35,459 nt of DNA from Methanolobus sp. (GCF_016278365.1 NZ_JADQBZ010000012.1:1-35459); one strand, 5' to 3'; shown: positions 24,206 to 35,150, counted from the stretch's first letter. Notes: generated by a model from the letters alone, not told the origin. Translations and numbers: made by a program.

Positions 24206-24979
24206 ATGGCAAGTTACAAAATGCTCGTAAAGGATGTAATTCATAAAGCAGACATTCTTCTTGAGATAGTGGATGCGCGTTTTCCGCAGGAGACAAGGAA
24301 CAGTCACGTGGAGGACGATCTAATCCGTATGGGCAAGCCGTTCATAATCGTCCTTAACAAATGTGACCTTGTATCAAAAAAGAGCCTGGATAAGGCCAAA
24401 TCCTCTCTCTCAACAATCGCTCCAACAGTTTTCGTATCGGGCAAGGACAAGTCCGGCACGACTATCCTGAGGCATAAGATAATGGAACTCGCCGGCATCA
24501 ACAAACTCAAGGGAGGAGATATCCTGGTCGGGTGTCTTGGCTACCCCAATGTCGGCAAATCCTCTGTGATAAATGGTGTTACCGGGAGGCATAGGGCCGG
24601 CACATCATCCATATCCGGCCATACAAAAGGAGTCCAGCTTGTGAACGCAGGCTCAAACATCAAATTCATTGACACTCCCGGAGTGATACCTTTTGATGAA
24701 CATGATGAATGCATGCAGGGCCTTCTGGGGATAAAGGATGCAACACACCTGAAGGATACTCTTGGAGTGGCCCTCAAGATGGTCGAAATATTATGTTCTG
24801 AAAACAAAGCTGCCCTTGAATCATTATACAATGTGACTATCGAAGAGCAGGACGCCTATGAAGTTATCGAACTTATAGGGCAAAAGAGCAATTTCCTGAA
24901 GAAAAAGGGCGAGATAGATGAGATGCGGGTTTCCTGGAAGATAATCGATGACTGGCAAAAAGGAATCCTTGTTGTCTGA
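24206..24979 (+). CDS. Circularly permuted GTPase (YlqF/RbgA/YawG family)
   Basis: A 257-aa GTPase with G motifs in permuted order: G4 NKCD at residues 51-54 comes before G1 GYPNVGKSS at 112-120, then SSISGHTKGV (G2 region) and G3 DTPGV at 146-150. The family acts mostly in ribosome assembly (RbgA/YlqF in bacteria, Nog2/Lsg1-like in eukaryotes); the archaeal role is inferred. The ATG at 24206 is chosen because MASYKMLVKDVIHKADILLE matches the family start; an upstream ATG at 24131 would add 25 unrelated residues. Confidence 0.88.
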   Translation: MASYKMLVKDVIHKADILLEIVDARFPQETRNSHVEDDLIRMGKPFIIVLNKCDLVSKKSLDKAKSSLSTIAPTVFVSGKDKSGTTILRHKIMELAGINKLKGGDILVGCLGYPNVGKSSVINGVTGRHRAGTSSISGHTKGVQLVNAGSNIKFIDTPGVIPFDEHDECMQGLLGIKDATHLKDTLGVALKMVEILCSENKAALESLYNVTIEEQDAYEVIELIGQKSNFLKKKGEIDEMRVSWKIIDDWQKGILVV

Positions 24980-25059
24980 TAGATATGCTTACCCTGTTGT
25001 TGTCAAGTCTATGCGTAAATGTTTTAGGCCGGCAGACAACTCTGGAATTGAGGTATCAT

Positions 25060-25278
25060 ATGTCTGAAATGTGCGGAAAGTACTTTGGTGTATGCACATC
25101 CTATCATCACTCCAAAGGGTGTAATTGCCCCCAGTGTCCTTCCTATCCCGGAAAAGGTACATTCATGTTCTGTGCCAAAGGCAGGAGTTCCAACGTACAG
25201 CAAAAAGCAGGATGCTTATGTATCGGGTGTGAGATTCATAGCAAGTTCAGGTTCGAAGGCGAATATTTCTGTCAATAA
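25060..25278 (+). CDS. DUF2769 family Cys-rich small protein
   Basis: A 72-aa protein with the DUF2769 pattern: CNCPQCPSYPGKGTFMFCAK, then GCLCIGCEIHSKF and a C-terminal YFC. The ten-plus cysteines suggest bound metal or a cluster. The ATG at 25060 has gaggt five nt upstream, which decides the start over a longer frame opening at 24985. These small proteins are common in methanogens and their function is unknown. Confidence 0.8.
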   Translation: MSEMCGKYFGVCTSYHHSKGCNCPQCPSYPGKGTFMFCAKGRSSNVQQKAGCLCIGCEIHSKFRFEGEYFCQ

Positions 25279-25322
25279 GTTTGCGAAAATGATTTAATCT
25301 GTTATGGGCCTTAGGGTATGGC

Positions 25323-26069
25323 ATGGAAACCGCCATGAGGATTCACTGTTTGCAGCACCTTGAATTTGAAACCCTGGGGAATATCCCCGGCTGGGTGCAG
25401 AGCAAGGGGCATATACTCTCCAGGAGTCTTCCGTACATAGAAGCAGAATTCCCGCATAGCGATTCATTTGACCTGCTGATAATTATGGGTGGTCTGATGA
25501 GCGTATATCAGGAGAATGAATATCCCTGGCTTCAAAAAGAGAAAGGATTCGTCAGGGGTGCGATAGAGGCTGGCAAGGCTGTCCTTGGAATCTGTTTTGG
25601 CGCTCAGATGATATCCGGGGTGCTGGGATGCAGTGTTCACAGGAACGACCTCAGGGAAATCGGATGGCATAAGGTTGAACTGACCTCTGTTCCCCGGAGC
25701 GAACCTTTCCAGCAGGGCCTGCCCAGCAGTTTCATTGCTTTCCAGTGGCATGGTGACACTTACGGACTTCCCGCCGGTGCAAGGAGGCTCTTCACATCAG
25801 AAGCCTGCAAAGAACAGGGTTTTGTCTACAAGGATAACGTGCTTGCTGTACAGTTTCATCCTGAAGTGAATGAACGATGTATATCCGATCTGATGACAAA
25901 CTGTGAAGCTGATCTGAAGGATGGAGGTCCGTATGTACAAGGAGAAGCAGGAATCCGTAACCAGCCGGAACTGGTGGAAAGCTCTGCCGGGATAATGTTC
26001 TCTATTCTTGACAGATTCGAAGAACTTCACAGGAACACTGCGGCCAGGGTCAAAAGGGGCCTGGTGTGA
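25323..26069 (+). CDS. Class I glutamine amidotransferase domain protein (GMP synthase-like)
   Basis: A 248-aa stand-alone class I GATase. The nucleophile Cys91 lies in VLGICFGAQMISG, with His179 and Glu181 in VQFHPEV. The oxyanion segment LLIIMGGLMSVYQ is typical of the GuaA-like subfamily that also contains gamma-glutamyl hydrolase-like enzymes. Family members cleave glutamine or gamma-glutamyl amides; no synthetase partner is adjacent. The ATG at 25323 has agggt about six nt upstream; a second ATG at 25335 would give MRIHCLQHLEFE. The stop overlaps the next start (TGATG). Confidence 0.87.
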   Translation: METAMRIHCLQHLEFETLGNIPGWVQSKGHILSRSLPYIEAEFPHSDSFDLLIIMGGLMSVYQENEYPWLQKEKGFVRGAIEAGKAVLGICFGAQMISGVLGCSVHRNDLREIGWHKVELTSVPRSEPFQQGLPSSFIAFQWHGDTYGLPAGARRLFTSEACKEQGFVYKDNVLAVQFHPEVNERCISDLMTNCEADLKDGGPYVQGEAGIRNQPELVESSAGIMFSILDRFEELHRNTAARVKRGLV

Positions 26070-26323
26070 TGTTATATGAAGAGGATATGGGTGCAGATAT
26101 ACTCTCAGTTCGAGAGGGTATGGAATTATGCCGGAAGCGCCCTGTTATCTATTCTGACCTGGATCATCTGAAAAAAGGCTCCACAGGGTTCCTGCACGAG
26201 CTTGGCTATTCAAAAGAAAATATAGCTCTGGCTCTTGACCTGGGGGTCCGGGAAGTGGAAAACAATCTTAAAGGACGGGATGCAGGTAGACCTGAATGGC
26301 AGTGTCATCCAGTGCATTCTTAA
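26069..26323 (+). CDS. Small hypothetical protein coupled to the amidotransferase
   Basis: An 84-aa protein of unknown family. Its ATG overlaps the amidotransferase stop (TGATG), and GGTG precedes it. The C-terminal half has a helix-turn-helix-like pattern (STGFLHELGYSKENIALALD, then LGVREVENNLKGR), so DNA binding is possible but unproven. A GTG at 26066 could also serve. The last residues (GRPEWQCHPVHS) overlap another reading frame at 26280 and may not be conserved. Confidence 0.5.
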   Translation: MLYEEDMGADILSVREGMELCRKRPVIYSDLDHLKKGSTGFLHELGYSKENIALALDLGVREVENNLKGRDAGRPEWQCHPVHS

Positions 26324-26443
26324 AGATAAAAAATGCGGCTGCGTGTCGAGTTGCTGGAGGATGTTGTTTCGGAGGTCCCTACACTTGCCGGAAAGGTGAA
26401 AGGTCAAGAAATTACAGTTTCACTGGAATGGTATTTCTTCTAG
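26280..26443 (+). pseudogene. Possible small gene broken at an A tract
   Basis: From the ATG at 26280 one frame reads MQVDLNGSVIQCILKDKK up to the run of six A at 26327-26332. The next frame, from 26333, continues MRLRVELLEDVVSEVPTLAG and KVKGQEITVSLEWYFF to a stop at 26443. One extra A would join them into a sensible 54-residue protein. This could be a one-base deletion, a sequencing error or chance. The family is not recognised. Confidence 0.3.
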
Positions 26444-26471
26444 ACATCTTTTATCGGGTTCTAAAAACCCT

Positions 26472-26517
26472 GTTCCTTAAAAGTGATCTACGGATGTATT
26501 ACCTATTTTTAAGGAAC
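26472..26517. terminator. 11-bp inverted repeat between convergent genes
   Basis: Perfect arms gttccttaaaa (26472-26482) and ttttaaggaac (26507-26517) lie at the meeting point of the plus-strand small genes and the PHP gene, overlapping the PHP stop codon. A nearby shorter stem (gggtt/aaccc at 26456-26470) adds structure. A bidirectional terminator is likely. Confidence 0.5.
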
Positions 26518-27350
26518 TTTATCAGGTCCCTCTGGTCAAATCCATATCCCTGTACGTTATACTTCCCAAGAAGACAGCGTCCGGTTCTTTCCGGCCCATG
26601 GAAATCGGAACCACCGGTCATTCTAAGCTCGTTTGAACTTGATATATTAAACATGGTTTCCACTTGCTCTTTTGAACTGTTCCCATAGAACACCTCAAAG
26701 CCATCCAGTCCGTAATCTATTAGTGATCTGGTAACAACAGGCAGCAGTTTCATCTCATCATACATTTCCAGTGTCCTGAGGAGGTGCGCACAGACTGCAA
26801 TACCTCCGGCTTCATGGATGGCCTTTATGATCTCAGCAGCGGGGAACTTTTTCATATCCATGGAATACGGCGAGGTTTCTGCAAGCCACTTGTTGTGGAA
26901 CTCATAATTATTCATGCCCTTATTTATCACAGACTGCGTGATGTCATGCCGGGTTGGAATTCCGCTGATCTGCTCAAGGGCATGGTAATCTATGATCCAT
27001 TCATGGGATTCAAGCATTGAACAAACCTTTTCACAATAGTCGTCTGCGTTGTGCTTTGCTTCATCCGTCATTCTAAGGAATGTCTCTTCCTCCCTGTTAA
27101 AACCATAGCCAAGAATATGGAGTTCTATTTCGGGAAGGTCGAGTTTGCTCGTGAATTCTATGCCTGGTATAAAGGCAAGATCTCTTCTGGCGCATTCCTT
27201 TTCTACAATGTCAAGACCTTCGACTGTATCATGGTCTGTGACACTCAAAGCCCGCAGTCCTGACTCATGTGCCAGTTTCACAAGCTTTGCAGGATCCAGG
27301 TCACCGTCTGAAAAGGTTGTATGTGAGTGCAAGTCTACAATAATATCTAT
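26499..27350 (-). CDS. PHP-domain phosphoesterase, probable ATA start
   Basis: A protein of about 283 aa of the PHP family (metal-dependent phosphoesterases, related to the polymerase/histidinol phosphatase domain). Motifs in order: DLHSHTTFSDG (HxH metal ligands), SVTDHDTVEGL, PGIEFTSK with ELHILGYGF, GIAVCAHLLRT, and GGSDFHGPERTG near the end. The usual N-terminal strand before DLHSH has no ATG, GTG or TTG; the frame is open only from an in-frame TAG. The ATA at 27350 has GAAGGTG five nt upstream and yields the missing strand. A TTG at 27332 would start directly at the HxH motif. The substrate is unknown; related enzymes cleave nucleotides. Confidence 0.85.
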   Translation of the reverse strand: MDIIVDLHSHTTFSDGDLDPAKLVKLAHESGLRALSVTDHDTVEGLDIVEKECARRDLAFIPGIEFTSKLDLPEIELHILGYGFNREEETFLRMTDEAKHNADDYCEKVCSMLESHEWIIDYHALEQISGIPTRHDITQSVINKGMNNYEFHNKWLAETSPYSMDMKKFPAAEIIKAIHEAGGIAVCAHLLRTLEMYDEMKLLPVVTRSLIDYGLDGFEVFYGNSSKEQVETMFNISSSNELRMTGGSDFHGPERTGRCLLGKYNVQGYGFDQRDLIKFLKNR

Positions 27351-27477
27351 TTTTACACCTTCATATGTACGATAAATCTACAAAGAAAATTATTGGTTTT
27401 TATCTATATAAACCATCTTAAATAGAAATATTATGCAGTGCGTCTAAAAAAGAATATAGAGGGTTACCCCTCTGTTC

Positions 27478-29017
<1,540 letters not shown>

Positions 29018-29442
29018 TTCAGCTCACCTTTTTTAACATAAATACCGTTTTTCTGAAATCTCTGTCCCGGTTGTTCTTTTCCATAAGCTTCACCAATACT
29101 TTTGCCCGTGCATAATTGAAATAATGTTCCTACTTCCTAGCTTATACTATTTAAAATTTTCTGAACATTAGTAGTTCTGCTCTGAATTCAAAACATTATC
29201 CATGGCACATGGATAGATGCCCGGGATGATACGAAAAACTGAAATTGAGGTTGACGATCGGAATGCCAAAAGCATTGCTAAAAGATCACTTCGGTTAGAT
29301 ACGCCTATAAACTCCTCTTTCTTTTCGATAACTACCTTTTTCCGCTTTTGTATTTCAGATTCCTGTTCAAAGGCTATTTATTTCTATATGAGTTATACCA
29401 CTCCACACAGTTCATTTTGATCATACTTACGGAGAATAAAGA
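29018..29442. other. 425-nt region between divergent amt and purB genes
   Basis: An AT-rich stretch without convincing coding sequence. On the minus strand, attttaaatagtata around 29142-29158 could be the amt TATA box, leaving a leader of over 100 nt. On the plus strand, ctatttatttctatatg at about 29375-29392 could serve purB, with tacggagaataaag carrying its ribosome site. A 67-codon frame at 29217 looks like chance. Confidence 0.4.
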
Positions 29443-30780
29443 ATGGCAATCCATCCAATAGAATATCGCTATGGTACAGACGAGATGAAACATGTCTGGA
29501 GTGAGGCGAACCGCCTTGAGAAGGTCATGAAGGTCGAGGCATCGCTTGCCAGGGCTGAAGCAGATATCGGTCTTATTCCCCGGGAAGCTGCAGAAATTAT
29601 TGAAAAGAGCATCAGTGCCGTGGAGCTTGAAAGAGTAAACGAGATAGAGGACGAGATCCACCACGATATGATGGCTGTCGTGATAGCCATCTCTGAGAAA
29701 TGTGCAGGAGATGCCGGTAAATGGGTACACTTCGGTGCAACTTCCAATGACATGCTGGACACAGCAACAGCTCTTCAGTTCAGGGAAGCTGTGGCAATTC
29801 TGGAAGAGAAGATGCACAGGTTGCTGGACGTGCTTCTGGTACAGGCTAACGATCACAAGCACCTCGTGTGTGCAGGAAGGACTCATGGGCAGATAGGCGT
29901 ACCCACTACCTACGGGTTGCGCTTTGCCATCTGGGCATCCGAGGTCGGACGTCATATCGAGCGTCTGGAGCAGCTCAAACCACGCCTGCTGGTAGGACAG
30001 ATGACTGGCGCGGTGGGAACACAGGCTGCTTTTGGCAAGGATGGCATCGAGATCCAGAAACGCTCCATGGGATACCTTGGTATCGGCGCCGTGGATGTTT
30101 CCAATCAGATCATCCAGAGGGACCGCCATGCAGAGTTTGTGATGTGGATGGCCACCACCGTGACCACACTGGATAAGATCGGTACTGAGATCCGCTCCCT
30201 GCAGAGAAGTGAGATCGCCGAGGTGGAAGAGAGCTTCAGGAAGAAACAGGTAGGTTCGTCCACGATGCCCCACAAGCGCAACCCCATCAAATCCGAGCAG
30301 ATATGCGGACTTGCAAGGATAGTGCGCGCCATGGTGGAGCCTGAACTGCTGAACAACACTCTCTGGGACGAGCGCGACCTGACCAACTCTTCATGCGAGC
30401 GCGTGGTTTTCCCGGAAGCCTGCATCCTGACCGATCATATCATTAAGCTCGGTATCGGCGTTATTGAGAACCTCAGGTTCTATCCTGAAAATATTCGTCG
30501 CAATCTGGACCTGCTCAGGGGTCTGAACATGGGAGAGGCTGTCATGATAGAACTTGCAAAGCGAGGCGTCGGCCGCCAGGAAGCCCATGAGCTTGTGCGC
30601 TCCAGTGCCATGGAATCTCACGAATCTGGCAAGCACTTCAAGGATGTCCTGCTGGCTAACCCGGATATTGCAAAATATCTGAATGAAACTGATATCATTA
30701 ACCTGGTGGACCCGGACAGGTACATAGGCACCGCTGTGGAACAGGTTGAAGCTGTCGTTGAAAAACTGAAGAGAAATTGA
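29443..30780 (+). CDS. purB: Adenylosuccinate lyase
   Basis: Catalyses two fumarate-releasing steps of purine synthesis (SAICAR to AICAR, and adenylosuccinate to AMP). The 445-aa protein has HFGATSNDMLDTATALQ, the catalytic-His segment CAGRTHGQIGVPTTYGLRFA, and the superfamily signature GSSTMPHKRNPIKSEQICGL. Length is normal for the archaeal/Bacillus type. The start ATG has ggagaa about eight nt upstream. A GGGGTTTTGATAACCC-like hairpin follows the stop near 30783. Confidence 0.97.
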   Translation: MAIHPIEYRYGTDEMKHVWSEANRLEKVMKVEASLARAEADIGLIPREAAEIIEKSISAVELERVNEIEDEIHHDMMAVVIAISEKCAGDAGKWVHFGATSNDMLDTATALQFREAVAILEEKMHRLLDVLLVQANDHKHLVCAGRTHGQIGVPTTYGLRFAIWASEVGRHIERLEQLKPRLLVGQMTGAVGTQAAFGKDGIEIQKRSMGYLGIGAVDVSNQIIQRDRHAEFVMWMATTVTTLDKIGTEIRSLQRSEIAEVEESFRKKQVGSSTMPHKRNPIKSEQICGLARIVRAMVEPELLNNTLWDERDLTNSSCERVVFPEACILTDHIIKLGIGVIENLRFYPENIRRNLDLLRGLNMGEAVMIELAKRGVGRQEAHELVRSSAMESHESGKHFKDVLLANPDIAKYLNETDIINLVDPDRYIGTAVEQVEAVVEKLKRN

Positions 30781-30825
30781 TAGGGGGTTTTGATAACCCT
30801 CAATATTATTTTTAAGATAAGGTCC

Positions 30826-31317
30826 TTAATCTACCTTCTCATATTTGGACGGAGGCGCTCCGCAGATCGGACAGTTTCCTTCAGGTTCGCCCTCATGGGT
30901 ATGCCCGCAGACACTGCATACGTAGTAGTCTGTTTCCGTATTATTCCCGATTTCCTCCAGAGCTTTCTCATACAGTCTGGCATGGATCTTTTCCACTTTG
31001 TTGGCAACCTCAAAGCTCCAGAGCGCCCTGTTGTCCCCTTCGTTCTTTGCTTCTTCAATGAACTTGGGGTACATGTCCTCAAATTCGTATGTCTCTCCGG
31101 CTATGGCCTCTTTCAGGTTATCCACTGTGGTTCCGATACCACCCATGCGCTGAAGGTGGTTGAAAGCGTGGACAGTTTCAGCAGCAGCAGCAGCTCTGAA
31201 AAGTTTAGCTATCTGAGAATACCCTTCCTGGTCTGCTTTCTTTGCAAAAGCCAGGTAGGCCCTGTTTGCCATCGACTCGCCTGTAAATGCTGCTTTAAGG
31301 TTATCTTTTGAGCTTAT
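30826..31317 (-). CDS. Rubrerythrin, probable ATA start
   Basis: A non-heme di-iron protein with a C-terminal rubredoxin domain that reduces peroxide in anaerobes. From the ATA at 31317 the 163-aa product begins SSKDNLKAAFTGES; Glu14 there is the first di-iron ligand. Further ligands are Glu47 and His50 in AAETVHAFNH, then AIAGETYEFEDMYPKF and SFEVANKVEKIHARL. The rubredoxin site is CSVCGHTHEGEPEGNCPICG. The first ATG (31272) would cut off Glu14 and helix A. GGGGAG lies six nt before the ATA, and no ATG, GTG or TTG exists upstream before an in-frame TAA. Confidence 0.92.
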   Translation of the reverse strand: MSSKDNLKAAFTGESMANRAYLAFAKKADQEGYSQIAKLFRAAAAAETVHAFNHLQRMGGIGTTVDNLKEAIAGETYEFEDMYPKFIEEAKNEGDNRALWSFEVANKVEKIHARLYEKALEEIGNNTETDYYVCSVCGHTHEGEPEGNCPICGAPPSKYEKVD

Positions 31318-31592
31318 GTATATCTCCCCATTTGATCTTTAATGTTCTTTTACCCTATTTATCGTCTCATATATTATTTTAGCGTCCAGAGTAACTGACA
31401 TTTAACTATCAAAGCATCTGGTAAGGCAGAGCTTGTGGAATACTGTGGCCTGCTCATAGAATACAGGGAGTAAGCAGACTGTCAGAGGATCAGCGACAAA
31501 AAAGGAGCATTACTACAATACCGGCATGTCTGGAAATGATTAAAAATGGAATTGCTAACCGGGATGGCTAGCTTTCTTTATTCAAATGGACC

Positions 31593-31943
31593 TTAACAAA
31601 CTTCCAGAGCCCTCAGGAGTTGCTTGAGATCCGCCTTGGCGCTCTCGACGAAAGCACCCCTTGTGCCTGAGATGATGATGGTCCAGTCCCCGCCGCTGTA
31701 CATCCAGTTATGCTGGGGTACCCAGTTCATCTTGTAAAGTTCTGTATAAGCGCTTGCCAGAGCATCGAACATCATATTCACCGCTCCGCAGAACTTGGCG
31801 GTCGTCTGGGCCATTTCTTTTGGCATCTCCATTTTGGCCTTATAATCCACAAGTTTTCCTTCCGTATTGAATATGCCGGCTGCCATTACGCCTTCAAATT
31901 TCAGAAGCTCATCTAACGATAGGTTACACTCTTTTCTTTCCAT
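31593..31943 (-). CDS. DUF2173 family protein (roadblock/LC7-like)
   Basis: A 116-aa protein matching the DUF2173 family of methanogens and sulfur bacteria. It has the N-terminal ECNLSLDELLKFEGVMAAGI, FNTEGKLVDYKAKM, then AKFCGAVNMMFDALASAYTE and WTIIISGTRGAFVES. The fold is predicted to be longin/roadblock-like, a class that often binds GTPases or regulators. The ATG at 31943 is chosen with gggg upstream; a TTG six codons earlier is possible. It is a single-gene unit between rubrerythrin and uvrA. Confidence 0.75.
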   Translation of the reverse strand: MERKECNLSLDELLKFEGVMAAGIFNTEGKLVDYKAKMEMPKEMAQTTAKFCGAVNMMFDALASAYTELYKMNWVPQHNWMYSGGDWTIIISGTRGAFVESAKADLKQLLRALEVC

Positions 31944-32098
31944 ACTCTTACCCCACTTCAAATGAAGATGATTTTGATCATCCCTATCAAAATAGAGGCA
32001 TATTGCCTTATATAAGTATGTGGCAGTGCATCTTTAATTTTTTAAAATGAGTTCGTTGTAGGCGTAACCTGCTTCACGGGCCTGCAATGTGGGAAATC

Positions 32099-34930
32099 TC
32101 ACTTTGCCAGCACTTTTCTCAGGAACTGTCCCGTATGGGATACCTCGTTCTTTGCAATATCCTCGGGTGTCCCTTCTGCAATAACCTCCCCGCCTCTGGC
32201 ACCGCCCTCGGGTCCCATGTCAATGACCCAGTCTGCAGTCTTTATCACATCGAGGTTATGCTCGATGACTATTACTGTGTTGCCTGCTTCCACAAGTCTC
32301 TGGAGAACTTCAAGGAGCTTCTTCACGTCATCGAAATGCAGTCCCGTGGTAGGCTCGTCAAGGATATAGACGGTCTTGCCGGTGGAGCGCTTGCTCAGCT
32401 CGGTCGCCAGTTTGACCCTCTGGGCCTCGCCACCTGACAGGGTCGTGGACGACTGGCCTAGTTTTATGTATCCCAGCCCCACATCGTAAAGTGTCCGGAG
32501 CTTACGGTTGATGGCCGGTATGTTCTCAAGGAATCCAAGGGCTTCCTCAACAGTCATATCCAGCACTTCGGCTATGTTCTTGTCCTTGTACGTGACTTCC
32601 AGTGTCTCACGGTTGTAGCGCTTTCCGTGGCACACTTCACAGGGTACGTACACATCCGGCAGGAAATGCATTTCGATAGTGATTATTCCATCGCCGGAGC
32701 ATGCCTCGCACCTGCCGCCACGCACATTGAAACTGAAACGGCCTGCCTGGTATCCCCTTGCACGTGAGGTCTTTGTCTGCGCAAAAAGCTCCCTGATAGG
32801 AGTGAAGAGATTAGTATAGGTAGCGGGATTTGATCTTGGAGTTCTTCCGATAGGTGACTGGTCGATGGTTATGACCTTATCCACGTGCTCAAGGCCCTCT
32901 ATTTCCCTGAACCTCCCTGGTATTTCCCTGGCCTTGTTAAGTCTTTTCGCAAGCACCTTGTTCAGGGTCTCATTGATCAATGTGCTCTTGCCAGAACCGG
33001 ATACCCCGGTAACGCAGACGAGTATGCCCAATGGGAACGAGACATCCACATCTTTGAGATTATTCTCGCCGGCTCCATACAGCATAAGCAGGTTCTTCGA
33101 CTTACGCCTCTTCTCCGGGATATCTATCTTCAGTTTGCCGCTCAGGTATTTTCCAGTGTTGGAGTCTTCGCTATCCATTATCTCTTCAGGGCTGCCTTCT
33201 GCAACTATTTCTCCTCCATGGATACCGGCTCCAGGACCCATATCAACTACGTGGTCCGCGCTGCAGATAGTTTCCTCATCGTGTTCCACCACAAGTACGG
33301 TGTTGCCGATGTCCCTCAGGTGCCTCAGGGTGTTGATGAGCCGCAGGTTGTCTCTCTGATGCAGGCCGATACTGGGCTCGTCAAGAATGTACAGTACTCC
33401 CATCAGGCTTGAGCCGATCTGGGTCGCAAGCCGGATACGCTGTGCCTCTCCTCCGGAAAGGGTTGCAGCCGACCTACTCAATGTCAGGTAATCCAGTCCT
33501 ACATCCACCAGGAATCCAAGCCTGGCTTTTATCTCTTTCAGGATAAGGCGGGCAATGGCATATTCACGTTCGTTGAGCTTGGTTTCCAGCATCTGGAAGA
33601 AGTGCAGGCATTGTTCGACCGACATCCTGGTAACTTCTATGATGTTGTAGCCGTCAACCTTTACTGCGAGGCTGGCAGGCTTGAGCCTTTTCCCCTGGCA
33701 CACAGGGCAGGGTTTCGTACTGATATATCGTTGCATCCTGTCCTTGCTGCTCTCGGATTCCGTTTTATCAAATACCTTGGATAGATTTGCAATAACTCCC
33801 TTGAACCTGCCAGTGTGTCTCCAGGTGCCCCCATTCCTGCCGGTGTGGGAGAAGGGTATGGGTTCCTCGCTACCGTATAATATGATGTGCTGTATCTCCG
33901 GGTCCAGTTTGCTAAACGGTGTATCCATGGAGAATTTCTTGTACCTGGCAAGCGATTCCAGGGATTGCATGTAGTAGCCGTCCTTGGTCTTGCTGTCCCA
34001 CGGCTCGATGGCACCCTGAGCCAGGGTCAGTGTCTTGTCCGGCACTATCAGGTCCGGGTCAAATTCCATAGAAGTGCCAAGTCCGTGGCATTCCGGACAT
34101 GCACCCTGCGGACTATTAAAAGAGAATGCTGCAGGCTCCATTTCTTCAAAGCCGATGCCACATTCTGAGCAGGCCAGGTTCTCGCTGAAAGTCATTTCCT
34201 CGCCATCAACTATCTGCACTGTTAGGGTGCCTCCGCCCTTTTCAAGAGCAGTTTCCACCGATTCTGATAATCTTTCCTCGATGCCTTTCTTTATTACGAG
34301 CCTGTCCACAAGTACTTCGATATTGTGCTTGACATAGCGTTCAAGATCGATACTGTCCACATCTTCCAGCGAGTGGATCTCGCCATCTATACGTGCCCTT
34401 GTGAAACCGTCGGCAAGCAGGTCAGCGAGCAGTTTCCTGTACTCTCCTTTCCTTTCCCTTACGACCGGAGCAAGCACATGTATCTTTGAATCCTCCGGGA
34501 GTTTCATTATGCTGTCCACTATCTGGTCCACACTCTGGGTCTCAATGATCCTTCCACATTGTGGACAGTGCCTGATGCCTATTCTGGCATAGAGCAGCCT
34601 GAGATAATCATATATCTCGGTCACCGTACCCACAGTTGATCTGGGGTTCTTGCTTGTGGTCTTCTGCTCGATGGATATGGCCGGGGACAATCCCTCTATG
34701 TATTCCACATCAGGCTTTTCCATAAGCCCCAGGAACTGCCTAGCATAAGCTGAGAGCGACTCCACATACCTTCTCTGCCCTTCGGCGTAGATGGTATCAA
34801 AAGCAAGGGATGATTTCCCGGAACCGCTGAGCCCTGTTATCACAATAAGCTTATCCCGGGGCAGGGTCAGGTCAAGGTTCTTAAGGTTATGTTCCTTTGC
34901 ACCTTTTATTACTATATTACTTAAGGACAT
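32099..34930 (-). CDS. uvrA: Excinuclease ABC subunit A
   Basis: The damage-recognition ATPase of nucleotide excision repair. The 943-aa protein has two ABC modules: Walker [15 protein letters not shown] near residue 32 and [15 protein letters not shown] in the second half, with signatures [17 protein letters not shown] and [16 protein letters not shown]. Zinc Cys pairs include [15 protein letters not shown] with CPECHGLG, and CEACSGDG with CEVCHGKR. Length and layout are those of bacterial UvrA, which methanogens acquired by transfer. uvrB and uvrC are not in this window. The start ATG at 34930 lacks a clear ribosome site. Confidence 0.97.
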   Translation of the reverse strand: MSLSNIVIKGAKEHNLKNLDLTLPRDKLIVITGLSGSGKSSLAFDTIYAEGQRRYVESLSAYARQFLGLMEKPDVEYIEGLSPAISIEQKTTSKNPRSTVGTVTEIYDYLRLLYARIGIRHCPQCGRIIETQSVDQIVDSIMKLPEDSKIHVLAPVVRERKGEYRKLLADLLADGFTRARIDGEIHSLEDVDSIDLERYVKHNIEVLVDRLVIKKGIEERLSESVETALEKGGGTLTVQIVDGEEMTFSENLACSECGIGFEEMEPAAFSFNSPQGACPECHGLGTSMEFDPDLIVPDKTLTLAQGAIEPWDSKTKDGYYMQSLESLARYKKFSMDTPFSKLDPEIQHIILYGSEEPIPFSHTGRNGGTWRHTGRFKGVIANLSKVFDKTESESSKDRMQRYISTKPCPVCQGKRLKPASLAVKVDGYNIIEVTRMSVEQCLHFFQMLETKLNEREYAIARLILKEIKARLGFLVDVGLDYLTLSRSAATLSGGEAQRIRLATQIGSSLMGVLYILDEPSIGLHQRDNLRLINTLRHLRDIGNTVLVVEHDEETICSADHVVDMGPGAGIHGGEIVAEGSPEEIMDSEDSNTGKYLSGKLKIDIPEKRRKSKNLLMLYGAGENNLKDVDVSFPLGILVCVTGVSGSGKSTLINETLNKVLAKRLNKAREIPGRFREIEGLEHVDKVITIDQSPIGRTPRSNPATYTNLFTPIRELFAQTKTSRARGYQAGRFSFNVRGGRCEACSGDGIITIEMHFLPDVYVPCEVCHGKRYNRETLEVTYKDKNIAEVLDMTVEEALGFLENIPAINRKLRTLYDVGLGYIKLGQSSTTLSGGEAQRVKLATELSKRSTGKTVYILDEPTTGLHFDDVKKLLEVLQRLVEAGNTVIVIEHNLDVIKTADWVIDMGPEGGARGGEVIAEGTPEDIAKNEVSHTGQFLRKVLAK

Positions 34931-35016
34931 GTCTATATTTTCATAAGGTGGTTAGTAAGTAAAGTTTGCGGTAACTATGCTTTGAAATTAATTTCACGAT
35001 GAATTAAGGAAGGATG

Positions 35017-35036
35017 CCTGTAACTTCAGTTGCAGG
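35017..35036 (+). repeat. Imperfect hairpin upstream of the TnpB-like gene
   Basis: Arms cctgtaact and agttgcagg pair with one mismatch around a 2-nt loop. IS200/IS605-group ends often carry such hairpins, but here it is 115 nt before the gene and could equally belong to the uvrA upstream region. Confidence 0.25.
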
Positions 35037-35150
35037 AGGAATTCCGTTAACTACAACGATCTAGCCTTTCTTTTAGATCTGAACCAGAATACTTTCAGTC
35101 TACTTACTGTACTTTAAAGTCATATGTATCCATATATTTTATGTGATAGC

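Noticed and set aside
26296-26688. 130-codon plus-strand frame spanning the amidotransferase operon end and the PHP gene
   Set aside because: It crosses a strong terminator-like inverted repeat and the PHP coding end, and its product has no family features.
29217-29420. 67-codon plus-strand frame upstream of purB
   Set aside because: No ribosome site, Phe/Ser-rich composition, and it overlaps the likely purB promoter.
29374-30273. A 299-codon minus-strand frame opposite purB
   Set aside because: purB is clear on the plus strand; the reverse product has a low-complexity His/Ser/Cys composition and no recognisable domain.
31399-31473. Short open segment reading GKAELVEYCGLLIEYRE
   Set aside because: It looks coding-like, but it has no start codon, is only 24 codons between stops, and matches no family I recognise. 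It may be a gene remnant, but this is not supportable.
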